Made by a program: the position numbers and the translations under genes. A stretch of DNA of 21,951 bases, from positions 1 to 21,951 of the forward strand of contig CAYMNF010000036.1 in the NCBI GenBank assembly GCA_964391735.1, written 5' to 3'. This document shows, in pieces, positions 15,100 to 21,951 of the stretch. The notes below the pieces were generated by a model. That model had not been told where the DNA came from and ran no database searches. It was given only the letters and a program-made list of their open reading frames with translations. Position 1 is the first letter of the stretch. Each line of letters opens with the position of its first letter. The DNA comes from CAG-1031 sp964391735 (GTDB lineage: Bacteria > Bacteroidota > Bacteroidia > Bacteroidales > Muribaculaceae).

Positions 15100-17139
15100 T
15101 TATTTCAAAAGGGAACGAATTCGGTCGGCAACCACCTCAGGAGTAAACCCGAATTTTTCCTCAAGCGTCTTATATGGGGCTGAAGCACCGAATCTTTCCA
15201 AGCCCATAACGTCCCACTTGCCGGCACCGCGCATCAACGGGTAGAGAGACACCGGCAAACCGGACGTTAACCCGAAACGCTTCCCGCCCTCAGGTAGGAG
15301 TTCTTGCTTATACTCCTCAGGCTGGCGCATGAACAATCCCTCTGAGGGAACTGATATTATTTGCGTGGTAATCCCCTCATCGGCAAGAATATCTGAGGCT
15401 GCTTTCAACAAGCTAACGTCTGACCCGTTTCCTACCAGAGTTACATCAGCATCGGCACTTCCAAACAGCCTGTAAGCTCCGTGACGCACTCCTTCAAGGG
15501 CTTTTGTGTCAGTCTCTTTCAAGTCGGGGACATCCTGTCGAGTCAACAGCAGCACAGTGGGAGATTGTTTGTTCTCCATGGCAACTTGCCAACAAGCCAC
15601 CGTCTCGGCGCTGTCTGCCGGCCTTAGAACCAACGTTGACTGCCGACCGTGCAAGTTATCAACCATCTCCATCAGGCGCATCTGGGCTTCATGTTCAACA
15701 GGTTCGTGTGTCGGGCCATCCTCACCGACACGGAAAGAGTCGTGGCTGAAAATATATTTTACGGGTAATTCCATAAGGGCGGACATCCTCAGGGTCGGCT
15801 TCACGTAATCGCTGAAGACGAAGAATGTACCGCAAGCAGCCCACATCGCTCCGTGCAGGGCTATACCGTTCATAACGGCAGCCATGGTGAGTTCCGAGAC
15901 GCCACTCTGCAAGAAGCCTTTTGCAAAGTCTATTTCCTTTGTATCAGGTTCAATAGCACCGGTACCTTTCAGGAAACCGTCAGTTTTATCAGAGTTACAG
16001 AGATCTGCCGACGAGACAACCATGTTCTTAACATATTTGGCCAACAACTCCAATACCTTTGATGAGGCATTGCGGGTAGCTGAACCTGGTTTGACTTCAA
16101 TCGTGTCCCAAGGAATCGCGGGCAGGTTTCCGTCAATCCAGTCCTTCAGCGTAGCAGCCTTGTCGGGATTCTCTTGACTCCATTCCAGTTCCGCATCATG
16201 GCGTGCACGTGAGATTGCAATCAGTTGTTGGCGTCGTTTTTCAAACTCAAGTTGCACATCCTCGGCAATTTTAAAGGGGTCAGCCGGGTCAGCTCCAAGA
16301 GCCTTCAAGGTGGCATCTATATCGGCACCGGCCTTGCTGAGAGGTTGCCCGTGGGTGCTTACTGCACCCTCCAAGGTTCCTCCGCCGGCTTTCAAAGCTC
16401 CTTTAGCCATTATGGTGTGCCCAATAATAAGGACAGGCTTGTTTTGCGATGCGCGGGCAATGGTGAGGGCAGCGTCTATTTCAGCGGGTTCATTCCCGTT
16501 AATTTCCAAGACCTCCCATCCCCAGGCACGATATTTGGCAGCGGTATCCTCAGCAGTAACCTCTTCAACCTTAGTTGAAAGCTGGACACCGTTGGCATCA
16601 TAAAACATAATGAGATTATTCAGTCGCAGCATGCCCGCCAGGCGGCCTGCCCCTTGTGAGATCTCCTCCTGGATACCTCCATCACTTATATATGCGTAGG
16701 TCTTATGCCTGATAGGTGTCTCTCCCAGTCGGGCCGCAAGCATACGCTCAGCAATGGCACAGCCAACGGCCATAACATGTCCCTGGCCTAAGGGTCCCGA
16801 GGTATTTTCAATGCCGCGCTCTACATCAAGTTCAGGGTGCCCCGGGGTAACGCTTCCCCATTGGCGCAACTGTTTCAGCTCATCCATGGTGTACCGGCCT
16901 GTCATGGCAAGTATAGCATATAGCATGGGCGACATGTGTCCCGGGTCCAGGAAAAATCTGTCACGGGCTATCCATTGAGGCTGACCCGGGTCATACACTA
17001 AATGGTTGGCAAACAGTGTGGCGACAAAATCAGCGCCACCCATTGAGCCACCCGGGTGTCCGCTCTTTGCTTTTTCTACCATTGCGACAACCAGTGAACG
17101 GATATTGTCAGCTGTGCGCCTGAGCATTGATGCATCCAT
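15100..17139 (-). CDS. tkt: Transketolase
   Basis: Moves two-carbon ketol units between pentose, triose and tetrose/hexose phosphates, using thiamine diphosphate. 679 residues with the three expected domains. N-terminal features are GHPGGSMGG (27-35), LDPGHMSPMLYA (65-75), GPLGQG (115-120) and the cofactor motif ISDGGIQEEISQG (151-163) through FYDAN; the usual GDG is SDG here, which I believe occurs in Bacteroidales relatives. THGQPLSKAGA carries a substrate histidine. The second domain has the pyrimidine-binding AMNGIALHG region and HDSFRVGEDGPTHEPVEH, and the C-terminal domain follows. Length is normal. It has its own strong promoter, back to back with rlmD. Confidence 0.95.
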   Translation of the reverse strand: MDASMLRRTADNIRSLVVAMVEKAKSGHPGGSMGGADFVATLFANHLVYDPGQPQWIARDRFFLDPGHMSPMLYAILAMTGRYTMDELKQLRQWGSVTPGHPELDVERGIENTSGPLGQGHVMAVGCAIAERMLAARLGETPIRHKTYAYISDGGIQEEISQGAGRLAGMLRLNNLIMFYDANGVQLSTKVEEVTAEDTAAKYRAWGWEVLEINGNEPAEIDAALTIARASQNKPVLIIGHTIMAKGALKAGGGTLEGAVSTHGQPLSKAGADIDATLKALGADPADPFKIAEDVQLEFEKRRQQLIAISRARHDAELEWSQENPDKAATLKDWIDGNLPAIPWDTIEVKPGSATRNASSKVLELLAKYVKNMVVSSADLCNSDKTDGFLKGTGAIEPDTKEIDFAKGFLQSGVSELTMAAVMNGIALHGAMWAACGTFFVFSDYVKPTLRMSALMELPVKYIFSHDSFRVGEDGPTHEPVEHEAQMRLMEMVDNLHGRQSTLVLRPADSAETVACWQVAMENKQSPTVLLLTRQDVPDLKETDTKALEGVRHGAYRLFGSADADVTLVGNGSDVSLLKAASDILADEGITTQIISVPSEGLFMRQPEEYKQELLPEGGKRFGLTSGLPVSLYPLMRGAGKWDVMGLERFGASAPYKTLEEKFGFTPEVVADRIRSLLK

Positions 17140-17187
17140 ATTATTGGGTTTTAAGATTTAAGGCAAATTCCTTTGACATTCACACCA

Positions 17188-17219
17188 CAAATTTAGCCAA
17201 AGAAACCGATACCGCCAAA
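17188..17219 (-). promoter_or_regulatory. Promoter of tkt
   Basis: Minus strand TTTG (17216-17219), 20-base spacer, TAAATTTG (17188-17195): a textbook Bacteroidetes promoter with a leader of about 40 bases. Confidence 0.8.
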
Positions 17220-17242
17220 TGGCACAACTCAGAAATCTTACT

Positions 17243-17250
17243 TACCTTTG
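17243..17250 (+). promoter_or_regulatory. Promoter -7 element of rlmD
   Basis: TACCTTTG, 18 bases before ATG 17269. No good -33 box; its position would lie against the tkt -33 box. Confidence 0.55.
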
Positions 17251-17268
17251 CGGCAAAGATGAAAAAGA

Positions 17269-18696
17269 ATGTCACGCAAACGTAAAGAACAACCGATTAT
17301 CCCCAACATAAAAATCGAGAACATAGCTGCCGAGGGTATGGCCCTTGCACACCTTGACGACGGCATGGTGCTATTTGTGCCGTATGCCGCCCCCGGTGAT
17401 ATTGCTGACGTAAAGGTGTTGACACGCAAAAAACGTCATGCCAAGGGTGTCATCTCCAATCTTATATCCCCGGCTCCTGAGGGGGTTAGGACCACACCTC
17501 GGTGCGAACACTTCGGCACATGCGGGGGGTGCAAGTGGCAACACCTTGATTATGCGCTGCAACTGCGGTGCAAACAACAACAGGTAGTGGATGCCATGGA
17601 GCATCTTGGTGGACTGCAAAATATTCCAATTGAGCCAATTGTGGGCGCCGACCCAATATACGGGTACCGAAATAAATTGGAATATACATTCTCAAACCGT
17701 AAATGGATACCTTTTGAGTTGATGGGAACACCTGAGGCGGAAGATAATCGCGATGGAGCCGGCTTCCATATTGCAGGGGCGTTTGACAAGGTTCTGGATA
17801 TAAACCAATGTCACCTGCAGGAGGACATCTCTAACCAAATAAGGCGCACTTTGCGTGACTTCGGTAAAGAAAACAACCTCTCTTTCTTTGACTTGCGAGC
17901 TCAGAACGGACTGTTACGCACAATGATGGTGCGCACAACCTCAACGGGCCAGATTATGGTTTTGGTCGTGTTCGGGGAGGACCAACCCCTGCAGATTCAG
18001 CAGGTAATGGATATGCTTAAAGAGCGTTTCCAAAACATTACCTCCCTGCTGTACACCGTCAACACCAAGGCCAACGACACATTCTCTGATCTTGAGATCA
18101 AGACACACAGCGGGATGCCGTATATCGAAGAGGAAATGGAGGGTAGGCTACGCTTCCGCATCGGGCCTAAAAGTTTCTATCAGACAAACTCAAAGCAGGC
18201 TGAAAAACTATATGGGGTTGTTCGGGAATTTTCATCACTTACCGGGAAAGAGCTTGTGTATGACCTGTATACCGGCACCGGCACGATAGCGCAGTTTGTA
18301 GCCCGAGACGCTGCACGTGTTATCGGCATCGAGTATGTTCCCGAGGCAATCGAGGATGCCAAAATAAATGCACGCGTAAACGGATTGGATGAGAAAACAA
18401 TGTTCATAGCCGGGGACATGAAAGATGTCTTGACCGATGAGTTTATCGCGCAAAACGGTCTCCCCGACGTAATGATTGTTGACCCGCCACGGGCCGGAAT
18501 GCACCCTGATGTTGTGGAAACCATTTTGCGAGCGGAACCCCGGCGTCTGGTGTATGTCAGCTGTAATCCTGCCACACAAGCACGGGATATAGCTTTGCTT
18601 GCCGAAAAATACACTCTTGAGCGTATGCGACCCGTTGACATGTTCCCCCACACGGCGCATGTTGAGAATGTGGCCTTGCTGACGTTGAAATCCTGA
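17269..18696 (+). CDS. rlmD: 23S rRNA uracil-5-methyltransferase RumA/RlmD family
   Basis: Methylates a uracil at carbon 5 in 23S rRNA (U1939 in E. coli for RlmD) using SAM. 475 residues. The N-terminal TRAM domain (about 10-70) binds RNA. The iron-sulphur cluster cysteines are C79, C85, C88 (CEHFGTCGGC) and C181. The Rossmann SAM motif is DLYTGTGTIAQ (about 330-340), DPPRAGMH is the substrate motif, the catalytic nucleophile is C432 in VSCNPAT, and the base is E466 in HVENVALL. Paralogs RlmC and RlmCD share this layout, so the exact target uracil is not certain. It diverges from tkt. Confidence 0.88.
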   Translation: MSRKRKEQPIIPNIKIENIAAEGMALAHLDDGMVLFVPYAAPGDIADVKVLTRKKRHAKGVISNLISPAPEGVRTTPRCEHFGTCGGCKWQHLDYALQLRCKQQQVVDAMEHLGGLQNIPIEPIVGADPIYGYRNKLEYTFSNRKWIPFELMGTPEAEDNRDGAGFHIAGAFDKVLDINQCHLQEDISNQIRRTLRDFGKENNLSFFDLRAQNGLLRTMMVRTTSTGQIMVLVVFGEDQPLQIQQVMDMLKERFQNITSLLYTVNTKANDTFSDLEIKTHSGMPYIEEEMEGRLRFRIGPKSFYQTNSKQAEKLYGVVREFSSLTGKELVYDLYTGTGTIAQFVARDAARVIGIEYVPEAIEDAKINARVNGLDEKTMFIAGDMKDVLTDEFIAQNGLPDVMIVDPPRAGMHPDVVETILRAEPRRLVYVSCNPATQARDIALLAEKYTLERMRPVDMFPHTAHVENVALLTLKS

Positions 18697-18747
18697 TGAA
18701 TTTCATGTAATTTTCACCTAATAGTTGGTCTTTAAACCGTATATTTC

Positions 18748-18755
18748 TATATTTG
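18748..18755 (+). promoter_or_regulatory. Promoter of the structured RNA or leader
   Basis: TATATTTG with TTG (18725-18727) exactly 20 bases upstream. The nearest plausible coding start on this strand is 361 bases on. Confidence 0.65.
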
Positions 18756-18761
18756 CAACGT

Positions 18762-19010
18762 AGTTCAGAGGAACTTCATATTTATTAATAAAGAAGCGTT
18801 TTTTGCTTTATCCACCTGAGGAAATCGCCAATTTTCAAAACTACTTTGGAGAAAGCAGTCATTAAAAACGCTCATGCTTGTCGTATATCCACTCCCCGAC
18901 AAGGGGCTTAGATATTCGATAAGGCGTGGGAGTGGACTGTCTTTCAAGTGGTTAGGCGTTTGGCGATGCCTCCTTAGGGATTGACAAGAACATCATTCCA
19001 CGCTTTTTTT
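18762..19010 (+). ncRNA. Candidate structured RNA or long 5' leader
   Basis: About 250 bases between a good promoter and a run of seven Ts (19004-19010) hold no plausible gene but many nested pairings. First domain: GCGTTTTT (18796-18803) with AAAAACGC (18864-18871), continued inside by TGCTTT (18804-18809) with AAAGCA (18852-18857) and TCC with GGA across one mismatch. Second domain: CTTGTC (18877-18882) with GACAAG (18983-18988), enclosing TCCACTCCC (18888-18896) with GGGAGTGGA (18928-18936) and a small AGGC/GCCT hairpin. The 5' end has AGTTC/GAACT and TTTAT/ATAAA hairpins. CCACGC just before the Ts can pair with GCGTGG (18924-18929), which would compete with the second domain. No hallmark of tmRNA, RNase P or SRP RNA was found; a 6S-type RNA or an unnamed Bacteroidales RNA remains possible. 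Confidence 0.6.
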
Positions 19011-19116
19011 GTACCATAACCACTCGTCACCTCGGGAATGGAGGTGGTCGGCAAAAGGACAGTGACACCATGCAACCCCTTTTACCGTATTAATCAAGAA
19101 GTAACCATTGTATAGA

Positions 19117-19680
19117 ATGCCTGACAACTTCAACACCTATTATGAAAACATCGAGCCTGAATTTTGGCGCGATCTGTGTGTGAACACAGGTGAACTGCTG
19201 CACTTTGAGCGTGGCGAGGATTTTGTAACCGTGGGTCAGGTAGCTAAATATATAGGATATATCAAGTGCGGCATCATGAAGTATGTTGCATACTCTGACG
19301 ACGGGTCAGAGCATGTGATGGGCATGGAGTTTGACGGGGGATTTATTGCCGACTTTCCGTTCTCATTTTCAGGCAAAAAGGCTCGCTTATCTATAGTGGC
19401 TTCCACCCCTTGCGAGGTTTATTGTGTCCGTGTGGAGGAGGTGACAAGGCGCATGAAGTCTGACGAGGCGATGCGCGACATTATTCTGCAGGCAACCGAG
19501 GCAGTTTTTTCAACAGTCTATGACAGATACATTGACCTTTACTGCCTTTCACCACGGCAAAGATATGAGGATTTGATAACCCGGTCTCCCGACATCTTTC
19601 TGCACTTCTCACTACGCGACATCGCCTCCTATCTCAAAATCACCCCCACACACCTTAGCCGCATCCGCAAAAAACAGTAG
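19117..19680 (+). CDS. Crp/Fnr-family transcription regulator
   Basis: 187 residues from ATG 19117 (a TTG at 19108 is in frame but unlikely). The N-terminal cyclic-nucleotide-binding-like beta roll (about 20-115) includes LLHFERGEDFVTVGQVAKYIGYIKCGIMKYV and ADFPFSFSG, and lacks the exact cAMP-contact motif of E. coli Crp. A dimer helix follows. The C-terminal winged helix (about 140-187) carries SPRQRYEDLI and the helix-turn-helix SLRDIASYLKITPTHLSRIRK. This is the common Bacteroidetes type whose ligand is usually unknown. It may be expressed through the structured leader at 18762-19010, and it precedes the outer-membrane gene by 107 bases on the same strand, so that gene is a possible target. 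Confidence 0.88.
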   Translation: MPDNFNTYYENIEPEFWRDLCVNTGELLHFERGEDFVTVGQVAKYIGYIKCGIMKYVAYSDDGSEHVMGMEFDGGFIADFPFSFSGKKARLSIVASTPCEVYCVRVEEVTRRMKSDEAMRDIILQATEAVFSTVYDRYIDLYCLSPRQRYEDLITRSPDIFLHFSLRDIASYLKITPTHLSRIRKKQ

Positions 19681-19787
19681 AAGTAACCGCTTCCATAGCC
19701 TGTTCTAAACATTTGTTGAGGGAAAATTTAGAATTTTACCGCTACTTTGCCATGTCTTTTAAACAGAACATGCACAACATTTGAAAT

Positions 19788-21866
19788 ATGAAAAGTATTA
19801 TATCTGGCGCTATTCTGGCCCTGATGCCTATAAGCGTTTATGCTCAGCAACAACTTGAACCAGATACTTTAGCCACTAAACTTGATGAAGTGGTTATTGA
19901 AGCTCCACGTGTTATACACAAGTCTGATATGGATGTGTATTATCCGTCACATATTGCAGTGGAAAACTCAAAGAATGGGATACAGCTGCTTTCCAATCTT
20001 ATGATACCATCCCTGTCGGTAATGGAGGCACTTGGGACGGTTCAAGCCGCCGGAGAAACGGTACAAGTACGCATCAATGGGCGGGAGGCTTCTATCGACC
20101 AGGTTCGTACCCTTTTGCCCGAAACTGTAAAAAGGGTAGAGTGGATTCCCAACCCTGGGTTACGTTATAAAGGTGCCAACTACGTATTGAACTTCATTGT
20201 TACTAATCCTACAATAGGCGGGTCCTTGCAGGCTGAAGCTCGTCCCGGATTGAATTCAGCCTTCGGGCGCGGGTGGGCCGACCTGAAGCTTAACCATGGC
20301 CGCTCTCAGTGGAGTATTGGGGGAAACATCAAGTATACTGAAGATTTAAAGTCTCACCGAGAATATAATGAAACTTTTACCCTCCCCGATGGAAATATCA
20401 TATCCCGTACCGAAACATCCCGGCATGGCTCCCTTGATAACACCCAGGGTTGGGCCTGGGCTGAATACAGCTATGTCAAGCCGGACACCACGGTAATCTT
20501 TGTCGGGATCAATGACTTTGCCTCAATCAATGATCGCACCAAATACAACGGCCTGATGGCTTACAGCAACAGCGAAACAGATTATGAGCTGTCTGACGTT
20601 TCAGGTACTAAAGGCAACCATCCCTCAATGTCGGCTTATCTTGAGCAACACTTTCCTCACAAACAGACTTTGGTTGTTGATTTCAGTACAATGCTATACT
20701 TTGGTAAGTCCTTCTCAGACTATACCGAGCGACGGCCAGACATGTCAGATTACACTACTGATGTCCACACCTTGATAAAAGACCGAAATCAGGCATACGC
20801 TATTGAAGCCGACTATATTAAGAATTGGAAAAAGTCTCGCCTTACGGCCGGTGCTACATATTCGGCTAATCGCAATCGCTCAAAATACGAAAATCTGGGC
20901 GGGGAGATTTTCCACCAGCGGCAAGACCGCGTTTACTTCTTTGCCGAATATTTCCAACGAATTAAAAAAGTCAGCATCACAGCCGGGGTAGGGGCCCAAT
21001 ACACAGATTTCATGTTCCGTGAGAGCAGACAAGGAAGCAACTCATGGAACATCCGACCGCAGGCCACAATAACCTATTCCCTAAATCAAGACCACAACTT
21101 CAGGCTCAGTTTTGATTCATGGCAATCCACACCGACACTTGCCGAGACCAACATAGCCCCGCAACAACTTGACGGTTTTCAATGGCGCATGGGCAATCCC
21201 AACCTTAAAACATCAAACTCCTATATGCTAACCCTGCGCTACAACTTCAACCTGCCGAGGGTAGGGGGCTTGTTCGGAATCAGGGCCTTTACCAGTCCCA
21301 ACGCCATCACCCCACTTTTATACTGGGATGAGGACCGCCTGATAACTACATACGAAAACAGTCGTGGCCTTAAGAACCTTTCATTTTTCCTAGCTCCGCA
21401 AATTGAGATTGTCCCAGATTGGGTCATGTTCTCGGGATACATCCAATATCGCATAGAGAATATGCGGGGAACCGGTTATAGCCTAAACGCTTATAATTGG
21501 AGCGGGAATGCTAATCTACAGATAACACATTGGGGATTCAGACTGATGTTTCAATATGTACAGGCTCAGCATGATTTATGGGGAGAAAAAATCAGTTGGG
21601 GTGAAAACATCAATATCTTAGACCTTTCATACAACTGGAAAAACTGGCAATTCGGGGCCGGCATAATCATGCCCTTCGGCCGTTATGATCAGGGGTCAAA
21701 GATGATAAGCAAATGGAACACAAACGAGCAACACATGCGCCTTGACATGCGCATACCCTACATAAAAATCAGCTATAATCTACAGTGGGGACGCCAAAAG
21801 CGCAGTGCCAATAAGCTCATCAACTCCAACGCCAATATTGAAACCTCCACAGCCGGGGGCCGCTAA
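19788..21866 (+). CDS. Outer-membrane beta-barrel protein, TonB-receptor-like
   Basis: 692 residues with a signal peptide (MKSIISGAILALMPISVYAQ, cut before QQLEPD). Residues about 30-140 resemble a receptor plug: DEVVIEAPRV, then VQVRINGREASIDQVRTLLPETVKRVEWI and GANYVLNFIV. The rest alternates aromatic-rich strands and polar turns typical of the outer-membrane barrel family 3 (PF14905-like). It lacks the N-terminal carboxypeptidase-regulatory-like domain that often precedes the plug in relatives, and I see no SusD partner. Transported substrate, if any, is unknown. Upstream there is only a near-match promoter box (TACTTTG, 19743-19749), so read-through from the regulator gene is possible. 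Confidence 0.85.
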   Translation: MKSIISGAILALMPISVYAQQQLEPDTLATKLDEVVIEAPRVIHKSDMDVYYPSHIAVENSKNGIQLLSNLMIPSLSVMEALGTVQAAGETVQVRINGREASIDQVRTLLPETVKRVEWIPNPGLRYKGANYVLNFIVTNPTIGGSLQAEARPGLNSAFGRGWADLKLNHGRSQWSIGGNIKYTEDLKSHREYNETFTLPDGNIISRTETSRHGSLDNTQGWAWAEYSYVKPDTTVIFVGINDFASINDRTKYNGLMAYSNSETDYELSDVSGTKGNHPSMSAYLEQHFPHKQTLVVDFSTMLYFGKSFSDYTERRPDMSDYTTDVHTLIKDRNQAYAIEADYIKNWKKSRLTAGATYSANRNRSKYENLGGEIFHQRQDRVYFFAEYFQRIKKVSITAGVGAQYTDFMFRESRQGSNSWNIRPQATITYSLNQDHNFRLSFDSWQSTPTLAETNIAPQQLDGFQWRMGNPNLKTSNSYMLTLRYNFNLPRVGGLFGIRAFTSPNAITPLLYWDEDRLITTYENSRGLKNLSFFLAPQIEIVPDWVMFSGYIQYRIENMRGTGYSLNAYNWSGNANLQITHWGFRLMFQYVQAQHDLWGEKISWGENINILDLSYNWKNWQFGAGIIMPFGRYDQGSKMISKWNTNEQHMRLDMRIPYIKISYNLQWGRQKRSANKLINSNANIETSTAGGR

Positions 21867-21899
21867 CAACAAACCACAATTATCCTATATTACAGTTAG

Positions 21900-21930
21900 G
21901 AGGCTGTGTCAAAATAGGCGCAGCCTCTTT
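21900..21930 (+). terminator. Terminator after the outer-membrane gene
   Basis: GAGGCTGTGTC pairs with GGCGCAGCCTC over 11 positions, two of them G-U, around AAAATA, then TTT. The stem could also be part of a dispersed repeat. Confidence 0.65.
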
Positions 21931-21951
21931 CCTAAATAAACTGCTGAAAAA

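Noticed and set aside
18765..18947. 60-codon minus-strand ORF inside the structured RNA region
   Set aside because: It lies entirely antisense to the paired domains, and no promoter was seen for it. Its openness is better explained by chance or by conservation of the RNA.

Overview
The window looks like a chromosomal piece of a Bacteroidales bacterium, most likely a gut Muribaculaceae-like lineage. Family level is inference. The reasons are Bacteroidetes-type promoters (TAnnTTTG about 20 bases after a TTG/TTTG box) in front of many genes, few Shine-Dalgarno sequences, DUF6965-like and DUF5053-like small proteins, and an OmpA/TonB-type outer-membrane barrel protein. No tRNA, rRNA, CRISPR array or intact insertion sequence was recognised.

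Layout. Positions 1-971 hold no intact gene: a decayed coding relic on the minus strand, a 14-base palindrome, a terminator-like hairpin and a long imperfect hairpin. Positions 972-2708 (minus) are a two-gene accessory cassette: an EVE/PUA-like protein followed by an unrecognised protein. A small DUF6965-like gene (2883-3272, plus) converges on the menaquinone operon menD-menB-menC-menE (7746 to 3279, minus), whose genes abut or overlap. Divergent from menD is a cardiolipin synthase (7832-9298), then a secreted protein of twelve exact 21-residue leucine-rich repeats (9401-10450). holA plus a stand-alone Ala-tRNA editing protein form a minus-strand operon (12051 to 10525). A small DUF5053-like gene (12253-12564) faces a ptb-buk operon (14857 to 12791, minus). 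Transketolase (17139 to 15100, minus) and the rRNA methyltransferase gene rlmD/rumA (17269-18696, plus) diverge from back-to-back promoters. A 410-base gap follows that appears to encode a structured RNA or long leader, then a Crp/Fnr-type regulator (19117-19680) and an outer-membrane beta-barrel protein (19788-21866).

How it works together. Most of the window is housekeeping: quinone synthesis, phospholipid synthesis, DNA replication, translation quality control, the pentose phosphate pathway and rRNA modification. The parts most worth attention are the structured RNA candidate at 18762-19010, the EVE two-gene cassette, the apparently leaderless menD promoter, the cysteine-ladder repeat protein, and a terminator-like hairpin present twice with a compensatory base-pair change.
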